Source of the DNA: Flavobacteriales bacterium
GTDB lineage: Bacteria > Bacteroidota > Bacteroidia > Flavobacteriales_D > JAHECK01
Length of the DNA: 54,188 nucleotides
Direction of reading: 5' to 3'
Assembly: GCA_024641785.1 (NCBI GenBank)
Contig: JAHECK010000006.1
Coordinates: 1-54,188 of the forward strand
Positions 1 through 10,027 of the stretch are shown here, one piece after another; positions within the stretch are counted from its first letter, which is position 1; the number at the start of each line of letters is the position of its first letter. Position numbers and translations under genes: made by a program. The notes under the pieces are model-generated. The model saw only the letters and a list, made by a program, of their open reading frames with translations. It searched no databases and was not told the DNA's origin.

Positions 1-246
1 TTCATCATAGTTTCGCTCAGAAAGTAATTTATCGATACAACGCGCTATAGGCTCAATGCTCATTACCATTCCGGCTCCACCTCCAAAAGGTGCGTCGTCC
101 GTATTATGATGCTTCTTAAGACTATAATCTCTAATATTGTGGACAACAACTTCTGCGAGTCCTTTTTCTTTGGCACGCTTAATGATTGATTCAGATAAAG
201 GACCTTCTACAATCTGGGGTAAGACAGTTAAGATATCAATCCTCAT
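1..246 (-). CDS. trmD: tRNA (guanine-N1)-methyltransferase TrmD, 5' part only (runs off window start)
   Basis: Reverse-strand translation from ATG at 246-244 reads MRIDILTVLPQIVEGPLSESIIKRAKEKGLAEVVVHNIRDYSLKKHHNTDDAPFGGGAGMVMSIEPIARCIDKLL, a typical TrmD N-terminus (DDxPFGGGAGMVM motif). Not in the supplied ORF track. Confidence 0.95.
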   Translation of the reverse strand, partial: MRIDILTVLPQIVEGPLSESIIKRAKEKGLAEVVVHNIRDYSLKKHHNTDDAPFGGGAGMVMSIEPIARCIDKLLSERNYDE

Positions 247-357
247 TTTTTTTGTTACAAAAGTAAAATGATTTTAGAAGGGCTTTACTTTATTTTTAAC
301 TTTATTTCTTTTTTCGAATGGAAGTTCGTATAATGTATAAATATCAAATATTTAATT

Positions 358-1101
358 ATGAAATTTTTAAATTATTTTTTGTTTGCTTTGGTTTTAACAC
401 TAAGTTTTCAAAACAACATTAAGGCTCAACCAGATGATGAATATAACGATCTGCTGTTTTATTTAGTAGATGGCAAATACGATAAATTATTGTATAAGTC
501 TATGGATTATATTGATGATGAAGATACGCGCCGAGATGCCTTACCTTATTTATATACATCTATGTGTTATTTTCAAATGTCTCAATTGGAAGAATATGAC
601 GAAGAATTTCCAAGAGCATTTAAAGATGCAGTTAAATATTGCGTGAAATATAGAAAAAAGGATGCTTCCGGTTTTTATGTTGCTGATAATGCAGAGTACA
701 TTGATGATCTAAAAAGACAAACCTACGAAGTTGCGGATGGTTATTATCAAACTGATAAAATAGCAAAAGCAAAGTCCTTCTATAAAGATTTGGTTGGAAT
801 TGATCCAATAGATTGGGGCGCATGGTTATTAAAGGGAGTTTCAGAAGCAAAATTAAATATGGTAGCTGATTCAAAAATATCTTTTGAAACCGGAATAAAA
901 GGACTTGAATCCACCGAGAGTGTTGAGGATTATCTTCCAGGTCAAGCTCTAATTCTTAAAATGGGTATTATTAATTATGGCGAATATTTAAAATCTAAAG
1001 GGAAACTTACCGATGCAAAAGAAGTAATGACTCTTGGGTATAAATTTTTGAAAGACGATAATGAATATAAAATGGCCTATGATAGTATTATGAGATCTTA
1101 A
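358..1101 (+). CDS. Exported TPR-like hypothetical protein
   Basis: ORF with N-terminal signal peptide (MKFLNYFLFALVLTLSFQNNIKAQ) and helical repeat-like composition (KAKSFYKDLVGIDPIDWGAWLLKGVSEAKL). Confidence 0.75.
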   Translation: MKFLNYFLFALVLTLSFQNNIKAQPDDEYNDLLFYLVDGKYDKLLYKSMDYIDDEDTRRDALPYLYTSMCYFQMSQLEEYDEEFPRAFKDAVKYCVKYRKKDASGFYVADNAEYIDDLKRQTYEVADGYYQTDKIAKAKSFYKDLVGIDPIDWGAWLLKGVSEAKLNMVADSKISFETGIKGLESTESVEDYLPGQALILKMGIINYGEYLKSKGKLTDAKEVMTLGYKFLKDDNEYKMAYDSIMRS

Positions 1102-1239
1102 AATCATAGATAGGCACTCTATTTCATACAGTTTTATTTTATTCTTTTAAAATTCTAAATGAGTTTTTGATCTACTGTTTTTTACGTTAAAAAACGGATG
1201 GTCTGGCTTAACTATTTTCATCATTTTTGAAAAGAAAGA

Positions 1240-2844
1240 TTGAAAATTGGATTTAGTATTCTAAAAGTGCCCTTTATGTGGGATAATAAAAAGACAAATA
1301 CGATTGAGAATGGCAATTTAAATTTGCTCTTTTCAGATCAACATTTTAAAACTGCGATCGATCAGTCACCAACTGCAACTTCCATTTACAATATTTTAGG
1401 AAAGCTTGTTTATTTTAACCAAGCTTTTTCCTGTTTGTGGCTAATTGAAGATTCAAAGATAAAACAGTATAAAAACAATTATAATTTATTTAAGGACGCC
1501 GAGTTCTCTAATGACATTATTCAAATAAGAAAGATTTTTGAATTTGGTAAACCTTGGAAAAAATCCCCTAATAAAATAATTCGTTCAGATAGTGAAGAAG
1601 ACGATCTCTATGTAAGTTCGACTTTTTTCGCATTGGAAAAAGAGAATGGGAAAATTGAAGAAATTGTTTTAATTCAAGAAGATATCACCCCTTTGCTTAA
1701 AACGAATGCAGCATTAAGGAAGAATATTAAGGAAATAAGTATTTTAAAAGATGCACTTGATGTTTCGAATATTATTATTGAAGTAGATAGGAATGGAATG
1801 CTGCTTAGAGCGAATAATCATTTCTGCAATATTTCAGGATACTCCGAATGTGAGATAAATTCTATATCCATTTTTCAAATGAGATCAGGAAATATGCCTG
1901 ATTCAATTTATCGAGATTTAAAAAATACGATTAAAAAAGGGGGGACTTGGAAGGGTGAAATGGAAAACCGATCTAAAAAAGGGACTATATACTGGACAGA
2001 AACCACCATTGTTCCTTTAAAAAATGCTTCCGGATCAGCCCAATCTTACTTAGAGATATCTAGTAATATTACGGAGAGAAAAAAGGCCGAACTAGAAATC
2101 ATTGATCTAAATTCAAAGTTGGAACAAGAGGTCTTGAAAAGAAATGAGGATATCAGAAATGCAATCAGCGAATTAGAAGCTTTTACTTATTCTGTTTCTC
2201 ATGATTTAAGAGCTCCATTAAGGGCAATTACTGGTTTTTCGGAATTGTTAAATGAAGAGTTTGGTGAAGAATTAAATGAAGAAGCAAAAAGGTACCTGGA
2301 AATAATTCAAAGTGGAACGGACCAGATGGCTCAGCTGATTGATGATTTACTTCAATTTTCCAGGGTAAGTAGAATCGAATTGAAAAAAAAGATGTTCGAT
2401 CCAATTCCCATTATCCAAGAGATAATTAATAAAACAAAAATAAATGCAGCTTTGAATTCAGAAATTGCAGTTTCTAGTTTACCTCAGATCTATGGTGATC
2501 CAAATACCATAACACTGGTTTTTACTAATTTAATTTTAAATGCAATTAAATTTAGTAGACAAGCAGAAAAACCACAAATAACAATCGGATACAAAGAAAG
2601 CGGGGAGGAAGTGATTTGTTTTGTAAAAGATAATGGAGTTGGCTTTGATATGCGCTATTCGAATAAATTATTTAAAGTTTTTCAGCGACTTCACTCCACA
2701 CAGCAGTTCGAAGGAACTGGAGTTGGACTTGCCATCGTACACCGAATTATTGTTAAACATGGCGGAAGAGTTTGGGGTGAATCACTTCCTGGCGCTGAAA
2801 CTAGTTTCTATTTTACCCTTCCTCACAAAAAGAAAGATGTATAA
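1240..2844 (+). CDS. PAS-domain sensor histidine kinase (HisKA/HATPase_c)
   Basis: PAS segment, H-box SVSHDLRAPLRAITGFSELL, N/G boxes (NLILNAIKFS, DNGVGFDMRYSNKLF, GTGVGLAIVHRIIVKHGG). Starts at TTG 1240 or ATG 1276. Confidence 0.93.
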   Translation: MKIGFSILKVPFMWDNKKTNTIENGNLNLLFSDQHFKTAIDQSPTATSIYNILGKLVYFNQAFSCLWLIEDSKIKQYKNNYNLFKDAEFSNDIIQIRKIFEFGKPWKKSPNKIIRSDSEEDDLYVSSTFFALEKENGKIEEIVLIQEDITPLLKTNAALRKNIKEISILKDALDVSNIIIEVDRNGMLLRANNHFCNISGYSECEINSISIFQMRSGNMPDSIYRDLKNTIKKGGTWKGEMENRSKKGTIYWTETTIVPLKNASGSAQSYLEISSNITERKKAELEIIDLNSKLEQEVLKRNEDIRNAISELEAFTYSVSHDLRAPLRAITGFSELLNEEFGEELNEEAKRYLEIIQSGTDQMAQLIDDLLQFSRVSRIELKKKMFDPIPIIQEIINKTKINAALNSEIAVSSLPQIYGDPNTITLVFTNLILNAIKFSRQAEKPQITIGYKESGEEVICFVKDNGVGFDMRYSNKLFKVFQRLHSTQQFEGTGVGLAIVHRIIVKHGGRVWGESLPGAETSFYFTLPHKKKDV

Positions 2845-3274
2845 AAAAGATGAGATCATATTGATAGAGGATAATCCTGTTGATAGCGAACTGGCTATAA
2901 AAGCACTCAGAAAAGCGGGGGTGTCTGGCGTAATTAGGGTTTTAAACGATGGAGCTGAGGCATTGGATTATTTTTTTGGCATGGGAAAATATAAAGGAAG
3001 GAATAATCTGTTCATTCCAAAATTAGTTCTCTTAGATTTAAAAATTCCAAAAGTTAACGGATTGGAAGTACTCGATCTAATACGATCAAACAGATATACC
3101 AGAACCATTCCGGTGATTATTTTCTCATCTTCTTCTGTACCATCTGATATTATAGAAGCATATAAAAAGGGAGCCAATAGCTATCTTATAAAACCGATCA
3201 ATTTCAAAGAATATTGTATCACTTTAAAATTGCTAGCCGATTATTGGCTAAGTTTTAATAAAACGCCTTATTGA
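2837..3274 (+). CDS. Single-domain response regulator (CheY/Rcp1-like)
   Basis: MYKKDEIILIEDNPVDSELAIKAL...LVLLDLKIPKVNGLEVLDLIRS...IPVIIFSSS...GANSYLIKP. True start is ATG 2837, not the ORF-track start at 2633, which lies inside the upstream kinase. Confidence 0.92.
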   Translation: MYKKDEIILIEDNPVDSELAIKALRKAGVSGVIRVLNDGAEALDYFFGMGKYKGRNNLFIPKLVLLDLKIPKVNGLEVLDLIRSNRYTRTIPVIIFSSSSVPSDIIEAYKKGANSYLIKPINFKEYCITLKLLADYWLSFNKTPY

Positions 3275-4752
3275 TGATGGTCTCAGAAAATCCATTGAAA
3301 ATACTAATTCTTGAAGATTCCATCTTGGATGTGGATTTGATACGAGCTAAAATTAAGCAGAATTTTTATTTCGAAGATAGTGTGGTATATGGAAGAGAAG
3401 CGTTTATAAATGAGATCTCCCGATTTAAACCCGATATCATTCTATCTGATTATTCAATGCCTCAATTTAATGGATTAGAAGCTTTGGAAATATTACAGAA
3501 TTCAGAGTATAGTTGTCCTTTTATCATCATTACCGGGGCTTTAGATGAGGAGACTGCAGTATCATGTATTAAAGCAGGTGCAAATGATTATTTAGTTAAG
3601 GATAGATTGATTAGACTCCCTTCCGCAATTAGGCAAAGTCTTCAACAGCATAAAATCACAAACGAAAAGGAAGCGACTCAGAAGGCATTGGAAGAAAGTA
3701 TTCGCAATTTCTTATCTCTTGGTAAGGCTAGTCCTGATTACGTTCTATTAATTACACGCGATGGAAATGTGAAATATTCAAATCGCGATGAATTGTTTAG
3801 TATCAAAATTAGAAAAGGACAGAATATTTATGACAAATTAAATAATGTACTTGGAAATAATATAAAGGTCGGAATCGAAGAAGCGTTTTTAAAAGGAAAG
3901 AACAAAGCTTTTACCACTGAGATCTTCAATAAAAATAAAATCCGCTTCTTTTACCGTTGTAAGATTTCCCATGTATTTTCTAATGATGATTATTCTGAAT
4001 TCATGTTATTATTGAATGATATAACGGATGTAGAGGAAGTGAAGATTGATATGGAGATTTCTCATCTTCGTTTGACAGAGTTATTAAACAGATTGGAGTC
4101 TATTCGGGATGATGAAAAAAAGCGAATCTCATTAGAGATTCATGATCAATTAGGACAAGAGTTAACGGCTGCAAAACTGGGACTTTTTTATTTAAAAAAA
4201 CAAATTGATAAAACTCAAAAGAGTGTTGAAAATTTGAATGAACTAAAGCTTAAAATCGATAGCTTGATTGAATTATCGGGAAATACGATTCAAACGGTTA
4301 GAAGAATTGCTCATCAATTAAGACCAATTATTCTTGATGATCTCGGCCTCATTCCTGCGCTTGAAAGGATGATTAAAAATTTCAATGAGAACACGGATAT
4401 TTCCTGGCGATTGAAACTAGGTTTTACTAAAGAGGAATTTAATAAAGACTTTTCATTGTCGGTATATAGAGTTGTTCAGGAGGCAATTACGAATGTTATT
4501 CGCCATTCTAATGCAAGTTCTTGTATAATTTCTTTTAGTAGTAATGAAGATCGGTTTTTAATAAATATTTCAGATAATGGAAATGGTTTTGATCCAAAAT
4601 TGATTCGTGGTAAAGGGAAATTAGGATTGTTTGGAATTGAAGAAAGAATTAAACCTTGGAAAGGGGATATTGAAATTGAATCAGAAAAAGGAAAGGGATG
4701 TATAGTAAAGGTTTCTTTTCCAAAGAAATTAATAATAAAAACACATGATTAA
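3271..4752 (+). CDS. Receiver-PAS-histidine kinase of HisKA_3 (NarX/DesK) type
   Basis: N-terminal REC (ILILEDSILDVDLI, DIILSDYSMPQFNGLEAL); C-terminal HisKA_3 motif (RISLEIHDQLGQELTAAKLGLFYLKK) and HATPase (VVQEAITNVIRHSNAS, DNGNGFDP, GLFGIEERI). Confidence 0.92.
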   Translation: MMMVSENPLKILILEDSILDVDLIRAKIKQNFYFEDSVVYGREAFINEISRFKPDIILSDYSMPQFNGLEALEILQNSEYSCPFIIITGALDEETAVSCIKAGANDYLVKDRLIRLPSAIRQSLQQHKITNEKEATQKALEESIRNFLSLGKASPDYVLLITRDGNVKYSNRDELFSIKIRKGQNIYDKLNNVLGNNIKVGIEEAFLKGKNKAFTTEIFNKNKIRFFYRCKISHVFSNDDYSEFMLLLNDITDVEEVKIDMEISHLRLTELLNRLESIRDDEKKRISLEIHDQLGQELTAAKLGLFYLKKQIDKTQKSVENLNELKLKIDSLIELSGNTIQTVRRIAHQLRPIILDDLGLIPALERMIKNFNENTDISWRLKLGFTKEEFNKDFSLSVYRVVQEAITNVIRHSNASSCIISFSSNEDRFLINISDNGNGFDPKLIRGKGKLGLFGIEERIKPWKGDIEIESEKGKGCIVKVSFPKKLIIKTHD

Positions 4753-5383
4753 TTTGATGATATGTGATGACCATCAAATAATTAGAGATGGTTTAAGCCA
4801 GATTTTAAGTCTTTACCCTGACATTAATATAATGGAAACACTTGCTAGCGGTGAAACCTTAATAAAGGCACTTAAAAATAGACAGCCTGAAGTATTAATA
4901 TTGGATATTTCTTTACCGGGACGAAGTGGTTTGGAAGTTTTGAAGCAAGTAAAAATGATGTATCCTAACATTTCAGTTTTAATTCTAACGATGTATCCTC
5001 AAGATCAATATGCTATTCGAATGTTAAAAGCAGGGGCATCTAGCTATTTAAATAAAGATATTGCAACGGATGTATTAGTCGATGCAATTAGAACAATTTC
5101 TACGGGAAATGATTATATAAATAACGAAGTAGCCAATTTACTGGTAGGTGAGATGATGCTTGGAAACAAAGGGCTTCCAAATCAAGATCTATCAGATAGA
5201 GAGTATGAAGTTTTACTTTTAATCGGACAAGGAATATCTATTACGGCGATTTCTAATAAACTATGCCTTAGTGTGAAGACGATATCAACCTACCGCTCGC
5301 GATTAATGTCAAAACTGGAAATAGCTAATAATACAGATCTGGTAAAATATATGATCCGAAACGGAATTACTGATGCTGAATAG
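4745..5383 (+). CDS. LuxR/NarL-family response regulator
   Basis: REC (MICDDHQIIRDGLSQIL, LILDISLPGRSGLEVLK) plus LuxR HTH (LSDREYEVLLLIGQGISITAISNKLCLSVKTISTYRSRLMSKL). Confidence 0.95.
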   Translation: MINLMICDDHQIIRDGLSQILSLYPDINIMETLASGETLIKALKNRQPEVLILDISLPGRSGLEVLKQVKMMYPNISVLILTMYPQDQYAIRMLKAGASSYLNKDIATDVLVDAIRTISTGNDYINNEVANLLVGEMMLGNKGLPNQDLSDREYEVLLLIGQGISITAISNKLCLSVKTISTYRSRLMSKLEIANNTDLVKYMIRNGITDAE

Positions 5384-6611
5384 ATTTTATATAAGTTAAA
5401 AGATCTGCGACAACAAAAGTGCTTCCTCCAACAAAAATCAAGTCATTTTTTTTCGCCTTGCTAATTGCGCTCAAATAAGCATCCTTTACTGTCTTATAGC
5501 AAAGACCATTAAGATTGAATTTTAATGCCTCTTTACTCAGCTCATCAACGTCAAGACTTCTTGGTATAGATGCCTGACAAAAATAGTATCTAGCTGAAGA
5601 TGGAAATAGCTTAAGTATTTTTGAAACTTCCTTGTCATTTACCATTCCTAATACAATATGTAATTGATCGAAGTCTTCCTTTTTTAACTGGGAAAGCACT
5701 TCTAGTAATCCTTCGGAATTATGACCAGTATCACAAATTACTTTAGGTTCTTTTGATAAGATCTCCCATCTTCCTAAAAGCCCTGTATTTGCTTTAACAT
5801 GTGACAAACCCATTCGAATCGCTTCTTCTGATATATCCCATTTTAATTTTCTGATAATATCCAGCGCTACTAAAGTGGTTTTTATATTGAATCTTTGATA
5901 ATTTCCTTTTAGGTCACATTCATAATTTGATGTAGCAATATCTTCAGCGTAATAAATTTCAGCGTTATGATCATTAGCTATGGAAGAAAAGACCTTTCTC
6001 AATTCACCGGTGGCTTGTCCAATAACAACAGGTATTTCTTTTTTAATTATCCCGGCTTTTTCCTTTGCAATACTGATAAGGTCATTCCCTAAAAACTGCA
6101 TATGATCCATCCCAATATTTGTAATGATCGAAAGTTCTGGAATAATGACATTTGTTGAATCTAATCGACCACCAAGACCGGTTTCAATAATTGCAATATC
6201 TACTTTTTCTTTTCGAAAATAATAAAAAGCCATTGCTACTGTAAGTTCAAAAAAGGAAGGCTTTATAACTTTTATTTCTTCAGAGATCTTAGCTATAAAT
6301 TCAATAACATCTTTTTCAGGAATTTCAACCCCATTTATTTTAATTCGTTCTCTGAAATCAATTAAATGCGGTGAGGTATAAAGTCCTGTTTTAAATCCCG
6401 CTTCTTGAAAAACGGAAGCAAGCATATGAGAAGTAGAACCTTTACCATTGGTTCCGGCAATGTGAATACTTTTAAAAGAATGCTCGGGATGATCAATGGC
6501 TTTGAGTAATGCGATCGTGTTATTGAGATCTGCTTTGTATGCTGCTTTCCCTATGCGTTGAAACATTGGTAATTGGGAAAACATGAAATCAAGGGTTTCC
6601 TTATAATTCAT
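5367..6611 (-). CDS. folC: Bifunctional folylpolyglutamate/dihydrofolate synthase
   Basis: FKSIHIAGTNGKGSTSHMLASVFQEAGFKTGLYTSPHLIDFRERIKING, TGLGGRLDSTNVI, ITNIGMDHMQFLG. Confidence 0.95.
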   Translation of the reverse strand: MNYKETLDFMFSQLPMFQRIGKAAYKADLNNTIALLKAIDHPEHSFKSIHIAGTNGKGSTSHMLASVFQEAGFKTGLYTSPHLIDFRERIKINGVEIPEKDVIEFIAKISEEIKVIKPSFFELTVAMAFYYFRKEKVDIAIIETGLGGRLDSTNVIIPELSIITNIGMDHMQFLGNDLISIAKEKAGIIKKEIPVVIGQATGELRKVFSSIANDHNAEIYYAEDIATSNYECDLKGNYQRFNIKTTLVALDIIRKLKWDISEEAIRMGLSHVKANTGLLGRWEILSKEPKVICDTGHNSEGLLEVLSQLKKEDFDQLHIVLGMVNDKEVSKILKLFPSSARYYFCQASIPRSLDVDELSKEALKFNLNGLCYKTVKDAYLSAISKAKKNDLIFVGGSTFVVADLLTYIKSIQHQ

Positions 6612-7414
6612 TGAAGAATAAAAATGAAAGTCATTTTTCCTTTTTGCTCAGGGGCAGCACTTGGTGATGGATTAAATTTCGCCTTTAGTGCTGCTTTCTT
6701 GGCAAGATTGAATAGGTATTGAGAAGTAGTAGTAGACTCTTGTAAATTATGTGATATTCTAAGAATGTTACCTTGCCGGTCAACCCAAATATTCAAAACA
6801 ACTTTTCCTTCTTCAATGGGTTTTTCCCCCATTTTAGGACCTGAGATCATACTTCGACCACCAAGTTCAAAACTACTGCCGTTTCCTCCAAAAGTTCCTT
6901 TTCCTTCATTATTACCACTTTCAATTCCTTCATTTCCAGTTGTACCGGGCTGACCTCCTTCATTAGTAGAGCTTTCGCTTTCATTCCAAGCTCCTAACAC
7001 ATTTTTTAATTTGTCATTTATTTCCGGCTCTGGTTCCTTTTCGGCTTGTGTATTTTGAACAACAGGTTTTGCTTCTTTACTAACTTCCTTTTTAACTTCC
7101 TCTTTGGCTTTTGGAACACTGATTTCACTTTCTTCCTGAGTACTTACTTCTTCAAGTTGAGGGCTATCCATTTTTGCCTCAGATTCTGTTACATTTTCTT
7201 CTTGTGCAGACGCATTACTTAAGCTTGGCTCTATTTCACCTGAGCCCATATCATCGAAACCATAATCGGCCATAGAAATCTCAATTCCACTTTCTTCTAA
7301 AGGAGGATCAGGGTATTTTAGCCCAAAATAAAGAAATAACAAAGCTAATCCGGTGTAAATAAACAGCGTGATCAATAATGCTTTTCGTTTATCCTTTTCT
7401 TGGAAAGTATTCAT
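6608..7414 (-). CDS. TonB-like energy transducer
   Basis: Single N-terminal TM, acidic low-complexity periplasmic linker, C-terminal TonB-like VVLNIWVDRQGNILRI...AKKAALKAKFNPSP. Probable start MNTFQEKD at 7414 rather than 7447. Confidence 0.85.
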   Translation of the reverse strand: MNTFQEKDKRKALLITLFIYTGLALLFLYFGLKYPDPPLEESGIEISMADYGFDDMGSGEIEPSLSNASAQEENVTESEAKMDSPQLEEVSTQEESEISVPKAKEEVKKEVSKEAKPVVQNTQAEKEPEPEINDKLKNVLGAWNESESSTNEGGQPGTTGNEGIESGNNEGKGTFGGNGSSFELGGRSMISGPKMGEKPIEEGKVVLNIWVDRQGNILRISHNLQESTTTSQYLFNLAKKAALKAKFNPSPSAAPEQKGKMTFIFILQ

Positions 7415-7416
7415 TA

Positions 7417-7806
7417 TTAAGGTTTCGTGGCTAAAACGATCTTCCACTCATTTCTCTTGGCAATATCTAATACTTCTACAAGCGAACCACTTGGAACTTT
7501 CTTATCTACATGAAGAATGATTTTACGTTCTGTTCCTTTGATAGGAACAGATAAGATCATGGATTCCAACATTGATTTATCAATAATTTGATTGTCAACG
7601 GAATAGATTAAATCTTTATCGATCCTTACTGATATATTTTGCTTTTCTTTTGATTTATTATTGCTATTAGGTAGATCAACGGGTAATGCATAAGGGCTTA
7701 CCATAGTGGATAAGATGATAAAGAAAATAAGCAACAAGAAAACAATGTCCGTCATTGAAGACATCGAGAATTCAGTACTTATTTTATTTCTTCCTTTAAG
7801 ATCCAT
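7417..7806 (-). CDS. exbD: ExbD/TolR-family biopolymer transport protein
   Basis: MDLKGRNKISTEFSMSSMTDIVFLLLIFFIILSTMVSP...LPVDLPNS, typical ExbD. Start likely 7806 within the ORF 7417..7842. Confidence 0.9.
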   Translation of the reverse strand: MDLKGRNKISTEFSMSSMTDIVFLLLIFFIILSTMVSPYALPVDLPNSNNKSKEKQNISVRIDKDLIYSVDNQIIDKSMLESMILSVPIKGTERKIILHVDKKVPSGSLVEVLDIAKRNEWKIVLATKP

Positions 7807-7813
7807 AGTTAAA

Positions 7814-8518
7814 TTAATTTCCTGGTTCGTCAAGTAAATCAAGAAAATCGACGGAAGCTACTTCCATTTTATGTACTACTTTATCGACTTTTGAAACGAG
7901 ATAATTATAAGCGATATACGCAATAATACCGATCACCAAACCGGCAACCGTTGTTACCATAGCTTGCATAATACCTCCAGATAAGTCGCCAATTTCCACA
8001 CCATTTCCACTTATTTTCATCGCATGAAAAGTGATGATCATTCCTATAACCGTACCTAAGAAACCTATCATTGGCGCCGCGCCGGCAATTGTAGCTAAAA
8101 TAGAGAGTCCTTTTTCCATTTTAAAGACTTCAAGCTTTCCAATATTTTCGATAGAAGCGCTTATTTCCTTAATAGGTTTACCAATTTTACCAATTCCCTT
8201 TTCTAGCATGCGAGCCATTGGATTATTTTGATTTTTGCAATAGTCTTTAGCTGATTCTATCTTCCCTTCCAAAACATAGTCCTTGATCCTGGCCATAAAA
8301 TTAGCATCGATTTTATTCGCCTTTTTAATTGCAAAATAGCGCTCGAATGCAATATATATTGCAACAAAACCAAGAATTGCAAGGGGTATCATTATATACC
8401 AACCGGCATTAATGATCAGTTCCATGATGGATAACGTTTCTTCACTTTGAATTACATTATCTACCATATTTGAAGTCTCTCCTTCTGAGAGTTCGTTAAG
8501 TTGAAAGAATAGATACAT
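7814..8518 (-). CDS. exbB: MotA/TolQ/ExbB-family proton channel
   Basis: LSILATIAGAAPMIGFLGTVIGMIITFHAM...GIMQAMVTTVAGLVIGIIAYIAYNYL. Confidence 0.92.
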   Translation of the reverse strand: MYLFFQLNELSEGETSNMVDNVIQSEETLSIMELIINAGWYIMIPLAILGFVAIYIAFERYFAIKKANKIDANFMARIKDYVLEGKIESAKDYCKNQNNPMARMLEKGIGKIGKPIKEISASIENIGKLEVFKMEKGLSILATIAGAAPMIGFLGTVIGMIITFHAMKISGNGVEIGDLSGGIMQAMVTTVAGLVIGIIAYIAYNYLVSKVDKVVHKMEVASVDFLDLLDEPGN

Positions 8519-8562
8519 AGTATAGAGTTAACTTTTAAAGAAACGTAAATGTTTATATTAAA

Positions 8563-9912
8563 TTATAGAAAAAGAACAAAGTAAAATGCTCCAGCAAAAT
8601 AACCAAGTAAAGCTAATAAGCTCATCTTTTTAAGATACCAGATAAAATCTATTCTTTCTAAACCCATTGCAGCTACACCGGCAGCAGATCCAATGATCAA
8701 TGCAGATCCTCCCGTTCCGGCACAATAAGCAAGGAAGTCCCAGAAATTACCATCCTGTACAAAATGACTTAACCATTCAACGTTTTCAGGTGTTGCTGCC
8801 TGAAGCATTTCAGGTGTTGTAACTTCATACATCCCCATTGAAGCAGCTACAAGTGGAACATTATCTATAACTGCAGAAATTAGCCCTATAGCAATGTTAA
8901 TGCTATAAATATTACCAAGTGAAGCGCGTAATGTTTCTGCCAATATGTTTAGAAATCCGGCTTCTTGAAGAGCTGCTACACCCATTAAAATACCAAGGAA
9001 AAACAAAACGCTTGAAACATCTATTTTACGTAATATATGCAAAACACTGTACTGATTTTTTTCATCATCTTTTTTACGACGATTAAGTACTTCAGTTACC
9101 AGCCAGATCACTCCTAAACTTAACATCATTCCCATGAATGGAGGAAGATGAGTGATGGTTTTAAATACAGGAACGAATAAAAGACCTAAAACCCCTAAAA
9201 TAAAGATGATATTTTTCTCACTTTTTGGAATATCTACTTCATCTTCTTCAAGAACAACAGGTTTTTCAATATTTCCCTTCATCGTAAATGTTAAAATCAA
9301 AAGAGGGACTAAAATCGTAATTAAAGAAGGGATAAATAAAACTTTTATGATAGCAAATGTGCTTAATTGACCTCCAATCCATAGCATAGTAGTAGTAACA
9401 TCTCCTATCGGTGACCAAGCTCCACCGGCATTCGCTGCTATAACCACCATACCAACATAAATCAATCGGGTATCTCTATCGTCAATTAATTTTCGAAGCA
9501 AAGAGATCATTACAATTGTGGTGGTTAAATTATCTAATACAGCTGAAAAGAAGAAAGTAAGGATACATACGATCCATAATAACTTCGCCTTATTAGTAGT
9601 TTTAATTCGATCAGTGATAACAGAAAACCCGTCAAAAGAATCAACCGTTTCTACAATTGTCATTGCGCCCAGTAGAAAGAACAATATGCTCGATATGTCA
9701 TAAAGATGATGTATCAATCCACCTTGACCATCAAACCCATGCTCAATAATGTGATGAACTTGTTCCGGGTCTCCAGGGATGTTTAGAACATAAATTGCCC
9801 AAGTAAGCATTCCTAAAATAAGGGCAGATGCCCCTTTGTCAATATGCAACGGATGTTCGAGAGCTATAAATATATAGCCTAAAATAAACACCGATAATAT
9901 CATCATATCCAT
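8563..9912 (-). CDS. nhaD: NhaD-type Na+/H+ antiporter
   Basis: Polytopic membrane protein; FFFSAVLDNLTTTIVMISLLRKLI, ANAGGAWSPIGDVTTTMLWIGGQLS, SAVIDNVPLVAASMGMY are NhaD-type signatures. Confidence 0.92.
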   Translation of the reverse strand: MDMMILSVFILGYIFIALEHPLHIDKGASALILGMLTWAIYVLNIPGDPEQVHHIIEHGFDGQGGLIHHLYDISSILFFLLGAMTIVETVDSFDGFSVITDRIKTTNKAKLLWIVCILTFFFSAVLDNLTTTIVMISLLRKLIDDRDTRLIYVGMVVIAANAGGAWSPIGDVTTTMLWIGGQLSTFAIIKVLFIPSLITILVPLLILTFTMKGNIEKPVVLEEDEVDIPKSEKNIIFILGVLGLLFVPVFKTITHLPPFMGMMLSLGVIWLVTEVLNRRKKDDEKNQYSVLHILRKIDVSSVLFFLGILMGVAALQEAGFLNILAETLRASLGNIYSINIAIGLISAVIDNVPLVAASMGMYEVTTPEMLQAATPENVEWLSHFVQDGNFWDFLAYCAGTGGSALIIGSAAGVAAMGLERIDFIWYLKKMSLLALLGYFAGAFYFVLFL

Positions 9913-10027
9913 AGTAAAAATTTTGAGGCAAATTATAACTAATATGGGAGTTGTAGCAATATATTTATGTTCCTTTCTTCACAATTATAGGTTTATTACT
10001 TTATCTATTAATTAGAAGTGAAAAATC

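Noticed and set aside
2633-2836. Upstream extension of the single-domain response regulator
   Set aside because: Out-of-frame reading of the histidine kinase 3' end; ATG 2837 begins the REC domain correctly.
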